NCBI RefSeq assembly: GCF_004115925.1
Contig: NZ_SDDX01000001.1
Location: 372,001 to 436,000, forward strand
Length of the DNA: 64,000 nucleotides
From: Lelliottia nimipressuralis
GTDB taxonomy: Bacteria; Pseudomonadota; Gammaproteobacteria; Enterobacterales; Enterobacteriaceae
Direction of reading: 5' to 3'
Position 1 is the first letter of the stretch, and each line of letters starts with the position of its first letter. This document shows, in pieces, positions 58,214-64,000 of this stretch. The translations under genes and the position numbers were made by a program. The notes below the pieces were generated by a model. It worked only from the letters and a program-made list of their open reading frames with translations, was not told the DNA's origin and did no database searches.

Positions 58214-59701
58214 ATGTCTCGTAATACTGAAGCAACTGACGATGTGAACACCTGGAGTGGCGGGCACCTCAACTATAAAGAGGGCTTTTTCACCCACCTG
58301 CAAACGGACGAACTGGCGAAAGGCATCAACGAAGAGGTGGTGCGCGCGATTTCGGCCAAACGTAATGAGCCGGAGTGGATGCTCGAGTTTCGCCTGAGCG
58401 CGTTTCGCGCCTGGCTGGAAATGGAAGAACCTCACTGGCTGAAAGCGCATTACGACAAGCTCAACTATCAGGACTACAGCTACTACTCCGCGCCATCCTG
58501 CGGCAGCTGTGATGACACCTGCGCGTCTCAGCCGGGTGCCGTACAGCAGACGGGCGCCAACACGTTCCTGAGCAAAGAGGTGGAAGAGGCCTTTGAGCAG
58601 CTCGGCGTGCCGGTGCGCGAAGGACGTGAAGTGGCCGTCGACGCCATTTTTGACTCCGTTTCCGTTGCCACCACCTACCGAGGCAAGCTGGCCGAGCAGG
58701 GTATTATCTTCTGCTCCTTTGGCGAAGCCATTCACGACCACCCGGAACTGGTGAAGAAATACATCGGTACCGTGGTGCCGAGCAACGATAACTTCTTTGC
58801 GGCGCTGAACGCGGCGGTCGCCTCCGACGGCACCTTTATCTACGTGCCGAAAGGCGTGCGTTGTCCGATGGAACTGTCGACTTACTTCCGTATCAACGCG
58901 GAAAAAACCGGCCAGTTCGAGCGCACCATTCTGGTGGCCGACGAAGGCAGCTACGTGAGCTATATCGAAGGGTGTTCTGCGCCCGTGCGCGATAGCTACC
59001 AGCTGCACGCGGCGGTGGTTGAGGTGATCATTCACAAAGACGCCGAAGTGAAATACTCCACGGTGCAAAACTGGTTCCCTGGTGACGGTAATACGGGCGG
59101 CATCCTGAACTTCGTGACCAAGCGCGCCCTGTGCGAAGGTGAAAACAGTAAAATGTCCTGGACCCAGTCCGAGACCGGTTCGGCGATCACCTGGAAATAC
59201 CCGAGCTGCATTCTGCGCGGCGATAACTCGATCGGTGAGTTCTACTCTGTGGCGCTGACCAGCGGCCATCAGCAGGCCGATACCGGCACCAAGATGATCC
59301 ACATCGGCAAAAACACCAAATCGACGATCATTTCGAAAGGCATTTCTGCCGGGCACAGCCAGAACAGCTATCGCGGCCTGGTGAAAATCATGCCGACGGC
59401 AACCAACGCCCGTAACTTCACCCAGTGTGATTCGATGCTGATCGGCACCGACTGCGGGGCGCACACCTTCCCGTACGTGGAGTGTCGCAACAACAGCGCC
59501 CAGCTTGAGCACGAGGCCACCACTTCGCGCATCGGCGAAGACCAGCTGTTCTACTGCCTGCAGCGCGGGATCAGCGAAGAAGATGCGATTTCGATGATTG
59601 TGAACGGCTTCTGCAAGGACGTGTTCTCTGAGCTGCCGCTGGAATTTGCCGTAGAAGCACAAAAATTACTCGCGATTAGCCTTGAGCACAGCGTCGGTTA
59701 A
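58214..59701 (+). CDS. sufB: Fe-S cluster scaffold subunit SufB
   Basis: A 495-residue scaffold subunit of the SufBC2D complex on which clusters are built from SufE-delivered sulfur. Start at ATG 58214 ([14 protein letters not shown]); the longer frame upstream is inside sufA. The beta-helix core includes [20 protein letters not shown], and the C-terminal Cys/Glu/His residues for cluster binding lie around [24 protein letters not shown] (in part). A tract of Cys near [10 protein letters not shown] resembles a CxxC motif as in E. coli. Confidence 0.97.
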   Translation: MSRNTEATDDVNTWSGGHLNYKEGFFTHLQTDELAKGINEEVVRAISAKRNEPEWMLEFRLSAFRAWLEMEEPHWLKAHYDKLNYQDYSYYSAPSCGSCDDTCASQPGAVQQTGANTFLSKEVEEAFEQLGVPVREGREVAVDAIFDSVSVATTYRGKLAEQGIIFCSFGEAIHDHPELVKKYIGTVVPSNDNFFAALNAAVASDGTFIYVPKGVRCPMELSTYFRINAEKTGQFERTILVADEGSYVSYIEGCSAPVRDSYQLHAAVVEVIIHKDAEVKYSTVQNWFPGDGNTGGILNFVTKRALCEGENSKMSWTQSETGSAITWKYPSCILRGDNSIGEFYSVALTSGHQQADTGTKMIHIGKNTKSTIISKGISAGHSQNSYRGLVKIMPTATNARNFTQCDSMLIGTDCGAHTFPYVECRNNSAQLEHEATTSRIGEDQLFYCLQRGISEEDAISMIVNGFCKDVFSELPLEFAVEAQKLLAISLEHSVG

Positions 59702-59710
59702 GGAAAAAAC

Positions 59711-60457
59711 ATGTTAAGCATTAAAGATTTACAGGTCAGTGTGGAAGATAAAGCGATCCTGCGTGGGCTGAATATTGACGTCCGTCCGGGTGAAGTGCAC
59801 GCCATTATGGGGCCAAACGGCTCCGGGAAAAGTACGCTCTCCGCGACGCTGGCCGGGCGTGAAGATTATGAAGTGGTCGGCGGGTCCGTCGAATTCAAAG
59901 GCAAAGATCTGCTGGAACTCTCCCCGGAAGATCGCGCCGGTGAAGGCATCTTTATGGCCTTCCAGTATCCGGTCGAAATTCCGGGCGTCAGCAACCAGTT
60001 CTTCCTGCAAACCTCCCTCAACGCGGTGCGCAAATACCGTGGAGAAGAGGAGCTGGACCGCTTTGACTTCCAGGATCTGATGGAAGAGAAGATCAAACTG
60101 CTGAAAATGCCGGAAGATTTGCTGACCCGCTCCGTGAACGTCGGCTTCTCCGGTGGCGAGAAAAAACGTAACGATATCCTGCAGATGGCCGTGCTGGAGC
60201 CGGAGCTGTGTATTCTGGATGAAACGGACTCCGGTCTGGACATCGATGCGCTGAAAATTGTTGCTGACGGCGTGAACTCCCTGCGCGACGGCAAACGTTC
60301 GTTTATTATCGTCACCCACTATCAGCGCATTCTTGACTACATCAAACCGGATTATGTCCACGTTCTGTATCAGGGCCGCATCGTTAAATCCGGCGATTTT
60401 ACTCTGGTCAAACAACTGGAGGAGCAGGGCTATGGCTGGCTTACCGAACAGCAGTAA
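59711..60457 (+). CDS. sufC: Fe-S assembly ATPase SufC
   Basis: A 248-residue ABC-type ATPase that drives conformational change in SufB and SufD. Walker A is GPNGSGKSTLSATLAGRED, signature VGFSGGEKKRNDILQMA, Walker B CILDETDSGLDIDALK. It overlaps sufD by 26 bases. Confidence 0.97.
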   Translation: MLSIKDLQVSVEDKAILRGLNIDVRPGEVHAIMGPNGSGKSTLSATLAGREDYEVVGGSVEFKGKDLLELSPEDRAGEGIFMAFQYPVEIPGVSNQFFLQTSLNAVRKYRGEEELDRFDFQDLMEEKIKLLKMPEDLLTRSVNVGFSGGEKKRNDILQMAVLEPELCILDETDSGLDIDALKIVADGVNSLRDGKRSFIIVTHYQRILDYIKPDYVHVLYQGRIVKSGDFTLVKQLEEQGYGWLTEQQ

Positions 60458-61703
60458 CGCACTGCAGCAGTGGCATCGCCTGTTTGAAACCCAGGGCGAA
60501 ACGCGGTCTGAACAGGCGCAACAGCACCTGCAACAGATGCTGCGTCTCGGTCTGCCGACGCGCAAACACGAAAACTGGAAGTACACGCCGCTGGACGGCT
60601 TGCTCAACAGCCAGTTTGTCACGCGTCTGGCGGATGTCACGCCAGCCCAGCGCGATGCGCTGGCGCTGAATATTGACGCCGTACGTCTGGTGTTTGTTGA
60701 TGGGCGTTATAACCCGGAACTGAGCGACAGCACTGAAGGCAGCGGATTTGACGTTGAGATCAATGACCAGCGCCAGTCTCTGCCTGCGCCGGTGCAGCCG
60801 GAAGTGTTTCTGCATCTGACCGAAAGCCTGGCGTCAGGCGTGACGCATATCCGCGTGAAGCGTAATCAGCGCCCGGCGAAACCGCTGCTGCTGTTACACA
60901 TCACGCAGGGGCTGGAGGGCGAAGAGGTCAATACGGCCCACTATCGTCATCATCTCGACCTGGCTGAGGGGGCGGAAGCGACACTTATCGAGCATTACGT
61001 CAGCCTGAATGAGACCAGACACTTTACCGGTGCGCGCCTGACGATGAACGTGGCGGCAAATGCCCAGCTGCATCACATCAAGCTGGCGTTTGAAAACCCG
61101 GTGAGCCATCACTTTGCCCACAACGATATGCTCATCGGCCCGGACGCGGCGGCGTACAGCCACAGCTTCCTGCTCGGCGGGGCGGTGCTGCGCCACAATA
61201 CCAGCACGCAGCTTAACGGCGAGAACACCACGTTGCGCATGAATAGCCTGGCGATGCCGGTGAAGTCGGAAGTGTGCGATACCCGTACCTGGCTTGAGCA
61301 CAACAAAGGCTACTGTAACAGTCGCCAGATGCATAAAGTCATCGCCAATGACAAAGGGCGGGCGGTGTTTAACGGCCTGATTAACGTGGCGCAACACGCC
61401 ATCAAAACCGACGGGCAGATGACGAACAACAATCTGCTGCTGGGCCGTCTGGCGGAAGTGGACACCAAGCCGCAGCTCGAAATTTATGCCGATGACGTCA
61501 AGTGCAGCCACGGGGCGACGGTTGGCCGTATCGACGATGAACAGATGTTCTATCTGCGCTCGCGTGGGATCGACAAGCAGGCGGCGCAGAAGATGATCAT
61601 TTACGCGTTTGCCGCGGAGCTGACGGAAGCGCTGCGCGATGAAACCCTGAAACAGCAGGTGCTGGCACGCATTGGTCAGCGTTTGCCAGGAGGCGAAGCA
61701 TGA
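60432..61703 (+). CDS. sufD: Fe-S cluster assembly protein SufD
   Basis: A 423-residue paralogue of SufB and third subunit of the SufBC2D complex, needed for iron entry. Start at ATG 60432 ([18 protein letters not shown]) inside the end of sufC, as in E. coli; GGAGGAG precedes it. The C-terminal core [27 protein letters not shown] (quoted in part) with the conserved His is present. ATGA overlap with sufS. Confidence 0.96.
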   Translation: MAGLPNSSNALQQWHRLFETQGETRSEQAQQHLQQMLRLGLPTRKHENWKYTPLDGLLNSQFVTRLADVTPAQRDALALNIDAVRLVFVDGRYNPELSDSTEGSGFDVEINDQRQSLPAPVQPEVFLHLTESLASGVTHIRVKRNQRPAKPLLLLHITQGLEGEEVNTAHYRHHLDLAEGAEATLIEHYVSLNETRHFTGARLTMNVAANAQLHHIKLAFENPVSHHFAHNDMLIGPDAAAYSHSFLLGGAVLRHNTSTQLNGENTTLRMNSLAMPVKSEVCDTRTWLEHNKGYCNSRQMHKVIANDKGRAVFNGLINVAQHAIKTDGQMTNNNLLLGRLAEVDTKPQLEIYADDVKCSHGATVGRIDDEQMFYLRSRGIDKQAAQKMIIYAFAAELTEALRDETLKQQVLARIGQRLPGGEA

Positions 61704-62920
61704 GTTTTCCCGTAGAGAAAGTGCGGGCGGATTTTCCCGTCCTGACCCGTGAAGTGAACGGTCTGCCGCTTGCCTATCTCGACAGCGCGGCCAGCGCGCA
61801 GAAGCCGAATCAGGTGATTGACGCCGAAGCGGAGTTTTATCGCCACGGCTATGCGGCGGTGCATCGCGGTATTCATACCCTCAGCGCCGAAGCGACGCAG
61901 CGGATGGAAAACGTGCGCACGCAGCTTGCGACCTTCCTCAACGCCCGTTCACCGGAAGAGCTGGTGTTCGTGCGCGGCACCACTGAAGGCATCAACCTGG
62001 TGGCCAACAGTTGGGGCAGTGCGCAGGTGCATGCGGGTGACAACATCATCATCACCCAGATGGAGCATCACGCCAATATCGTGCCGTGGCAGATGCTTTG
62101 CGAGCGTGTGGGAGCACAACTGCGCGTGATCCCCCTCAATCAGGACGGAACGTTGCAGCTGGAGCTGCTGGATACCCTGCTCGACGACCGTACGCGGCTG
62201 GTGGCGATTACCCAGATTTCCAACGTGCTTGGCACCGAAAACCCGGTTGCCGAGATCATCGCTAAAGCGCATCAGGCCGGTGCGAAAGTGCTGGTGGATG
62301 GCGCGCAGGCGGTGATGCACCACGCCACCGACGTGCAGGCGCTGGACTGCGATTTTTACGTCTTTTCCGGTCACAAACTATATGGTCCGACCGGGATTGG
62401 CGTGCTGTACGTGAAAGAGGATATCCTGCAGGCGATGCCGCCGTGGGAAGGGGGCGGGTCGATGATTGCCACCGTCAGCCTGACGCAGGGCACGACCTAC
62501 GCTAAAGCGCCGTGGCGCTTTGAGGCCGGGACGCCGAACACGGGCGGAATTATCGGGCTGGGCGCGGCAGTTGAGTACGTATCAGCGATTGGGCTGGATG
62601 CGATTGCCGAGTACGAACAGACGCTGATGCGCTATGCGCTGGCGGAGCTGGCCAGCGTGCCGGATCTGACGCTCTACGGACCGGATTCGCGCAAAGGGGT
62701 CATTGCCTTTAATCTGGGTCAACATCACGCCTACGACGTGGGGAGTTTCCTGGATAACTACGGCGTGGCCGTGCGCACCGGGCACCACTGCGCGATGCCG
62801 CTGATGGCGTTTTACCAGGTCCCGGCCATGTGCCGCGCGTCGCTGGTGATGTATAACACAACGGAAGAGATCGACAGGCTGGTGACAGGGCTGAAACGTA
62901 TCCATCACCTGCTGGGCTAA
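61700..62920 (+). CDS. sufS: Cysteine desulfurase SufS
   Basis: A 406-residue group II PLP-dependent desulfurase that takes sulfur from cysteine as a persulfide and hands it to SufE. The PLP Lys is in [19 protein letters not shown] and the catalytic Cys is in [11 protein letters not shown] near residue 364. Length identical to E. coli. It starts within the sufD stop. Confidence 0.97.
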   Translation: MSFPVEKVRADFPVLTREVNGLPLAYLDSAASAQKPNQVIDAEAEFYRHGYAAVHRGIHTLSAEATQRMENVRTQLATFLNARSPEELVFVRGTTEGINLVANSWGSAQVHAGDNIIITQMEHHANIVPWQMLCERVGAQLRVIPLNQDGTLQLELLDTLLDDRTRLVAITQISNVLGTENPVAEIIAKAHQAGAKVLVDGAQAVMHHATDVQALDCDFYVFSGHKLYGPTGIGVLYVKEDILQAMPPWEGGGSMIATVSLTQGTTYAKAPWRFEAGTPNTGGIIGLGAAVEYVSAIGLDAIAEYEQTLMRYALAELASVPDLTLYGPDSRKGVIAFNLGQHHAYDVGSFLDNYGVAVRTGHHCAMPLMAFYQVPAMCRASLVMYNTTEEIDRLVTGLKRIHHLLG

Positions 62921-62932
62921 GAGAGGCAAGAC

Positions 62933-63349
62933 ATGGCCGCGTTGCCGGACAGAGACAAACTGTTGCGTAACTTTACCCGTTGCGCCAACTGGGAAGAGAA
63001 ATACCTGTACATCATTGAGCTGGGACAGCGTTTGCCTGCGCTCAGCGAAGCAGCACACAGCCCGGTGAACATTATCCAGGGCTGTCAGAGCCAGGTCTGG
63101 ATTGTGATGCGCCAGACCGACGACGGCGTGATTGAATTGCAGGGCGACAGCGATGCTGCCATTGTGAAAGGGCTGGTTGCCGTCGTGTTTATTCTGTATC
63201 ACCAGATGTCCGCTCAGGATATTGTGGCCTTTGACGTGCGCCCGTGGTTTGAAAAAATGTCACTGGCGCAACACTTAACCCCCTCCCGATCCCAGGGGCT
63301 GGAAGCGATGATCCGCGCAATCCGCTCCAAAGCCTCCAACATTAGCTAA
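62933..63349 (+). CDS. sufE: Sulfur acceptor SufE
   Basis: A 138-residue partner of SufS. Cys51, in [11 protein letters not shown], accepts the persulfide and raises desulfurase activity. It begins [14 protein letters not shown], as in E. coli. Last gene of the suf operon; a hairpin follows. Confidence 0.97.
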   Translation: MAALPDRDKLLRNFTRCANWEEKYLYIIELGQRLPALSEAAHSPVNIIQGCQSQVWIVMRQTDDGVIELQGDSDAAIVKGLVAVVFILYHQMSAQDIVAFDVRPWFEKMSLAQHLTPSRSQGLEAMIRAIRSKASNIS

Positions 63350-63377
63350 ACTAAAAAGACTGCATTCATTCTGTTAC

Positions 63378-63405
63378 GCGAGGTGGCTCCCACCTCGCTG
63401 GTTTT
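63378..63405 (+). terminator. Terminator of the suf operon
   Basis: GCGAGGTGG-CTC-CCACCTCGC with TGGTTTTTC behind it, 28 bases after the sufE stop and 42 before ldtE. Confidence 0.85.
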
Positions 63406-63446
63406 TCGGCTTTCTGGCGTTCTGTCAGTGAATAAGGAATCTCAGC

Positions 63447-64000
63447 ATGAAGCGCGCGTCGATAATTACACTTTTACTGCTCAGCACTTTCGGTGGCCTT
63501 AATTCTGCCAGCGCGATGGATTATCCGTTGCCGCCAGCGGGCAGCCGCCTTATTGGTCAAAATCAAACCTACGCCATCCAGGAAGGGGACAAAAATTTGC
63601 AGGCCATTGCCCGTCGATTTAATACCGCGGCGCAACTGATCCTCGAAACCAATAATACGATTGCACCGGTCTATCCCGCGCCCGGGACGGTGATTACTAT
63701 TCCGTCGCAAATGCTGCTGCCGGATACGCCGCGCGAGGGCATCGTGGTGAACCTGGCCGAGCTGCGGCTCTACTATTTCCCGCCTGGGGAGAATATCGTT
63801 CAGGTCTATCCTTTAGGCATTGGCCAGTTGGGGCTGGAGACGCCGGTCAGCACCACGCGCGTGAGCCAGAAAATCCCGAATCCAACCTGGACGCCTACAC
63901 CGGGCATTAGAGCGCGTTCTCTGGCGCAAGGTATCAAATTGCCGCCTGTGGTCCCGGCAGGGCCTAACAACCCGCTGGGGCGCTTTGCGCTGCGTCTGGG
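63447..64000 (+). CDS. ldtE: L,D-transpeptidase LdtE (YnhG), N-terminal part (cut by window edge)
   Basis: The first 184 codons of a periplasmic L,D-transpeptidase that forms 3-3 cross-links in murein. A signal peptide ([17 protein letters not shown]...) is cut near SASA. A LysM-like segment follows ([19 protein letters not shown] through [10 protein letters not shown]). The YkuD catalytic domain begins at about residue 100 ([17 protein letters not shown] and [13 protein letters not shown]). The catalytic Cys would lie beyond the window. It is separated from sufE by a terminator, the K-12 order. Start ATG 63447 after AATAAGGAA. Confidence 0.95.
   Translation, partial: MKRASIITLLLLSTFGGLNSASAMDYPLPPAGSRLIGQNQTYAIQEGDKNLQAIARRFNTAAQLILETNNTIAPVYPAPGTVITIPSQMLLPDTPREGIVVNLAELRLYYFPPGENIVQVYPLGIGQLGLETPVSTTRVSQKIPNPTWTPTPGIRARSLAQGIKLPPVVPAGPNNPLGRFALRL

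Noticed and set aside
58115-59662. 515-codon open frame on the minus strand opposite sufB
   Set aside because: It mirrors the codon pattern of the well-conserved sufB over its full length, has no ribosome site and reads as a His/Arg/Val-rich shadow with no recognisable domain.

Overview
The window is an ordinary stretch of enterobacterial chromosome. Gene content, gene order and protein sequence follow the Escherichia coli K-12 segment from nadE/osmE through chb, katE, pfkB, thrS-pheST-ihfA, btuCED, aroH, ppsA, ydiJ and suf to ldtE. Several blocks differ from K-12: a complete heme-uptake operon, a GPH transporter/GH3 glycosidase pair, a cysteine-type formate dehydrogenase and a relocated BluF/BluR blue-light module. 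Together these suggest an Enterobacter/Lelliottia/Leclercia-type organism, but the species cannot be fixed by reading alone. I saw no tRNA or rRNA gene, insertion sequence, prophage or CRISPR array.

Layout. 1-6333: 5' end of nadE, osmE, then the chitobiose operon chbBCARFG with a NagC-like box and a ChiX sRNA pairing site. 6371-15937: katE, cedA, tcyP, SOS-type ydjM (LexA box), a lone kduD with a KdgR-like box, hxpB, yniB, yniA, ydiZ, pfkB. 16231-18272: ydiY with a terminator-like hairpin just before its start, an unrecognised 77-residue exported protein, two tiny membrane proteins (YncL-like and YniD) and the thrS leader. 18273-25382: the translation operon thrS-infC-rpmI-rplT-pheM-pheS-pheT-ihfA with an AUU start for infC, the pheM attenuator and all eight genes intact. 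25484-30848: btuC-btuE-btuD, nlpC, ydiV, selO.

30845-36756: the heme operon hemP-hmuRSTUV on the minus strand under a Fur box; K-12 keeps only hemP (ydiE) at this position. 36938-41684: aroH with a Trp operator, ppsR, and divergent ppsA with a Cra-like site. 41910-45689: sugar symporter plus GH3 glycosidase. 45709-45814: the RprA small RNA. 45991-51113: ydiK, ydiJ, menI, ydiH.

51182-57427: the accessory block. It holds an FdhF-like formate dehydrogenase with Cys in place of Sec140 behind a sigma-54-type promoter, then ariR-ymgA-ycgZ divergent from bluF-bluR. Many TTGTACAA-type repeats lie in both control regions of the blue-light module. A small glycine-zipper membrane protein follows. 57837-64000: the sufABCDSE iron-sulfur assembly operon under a palindromic Fur box, then the 5' part of ldtE.

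No clearly novel multi-gene system is visible. The best leads are regulatory or small: the TGTACA repeat arrays around bluF/bluR, the Sec-to-Cys formate dehydrogenase with its own sigma-54 promoter, a short ORF with a strong ribosome site in the chb leader, the hairpin-T-tract before ydiY, the unassigned exported protein at 17256-17489, and a possible small RNA ending at 18094. Family assignments rest on remembered sequences and motifs; no search was run.
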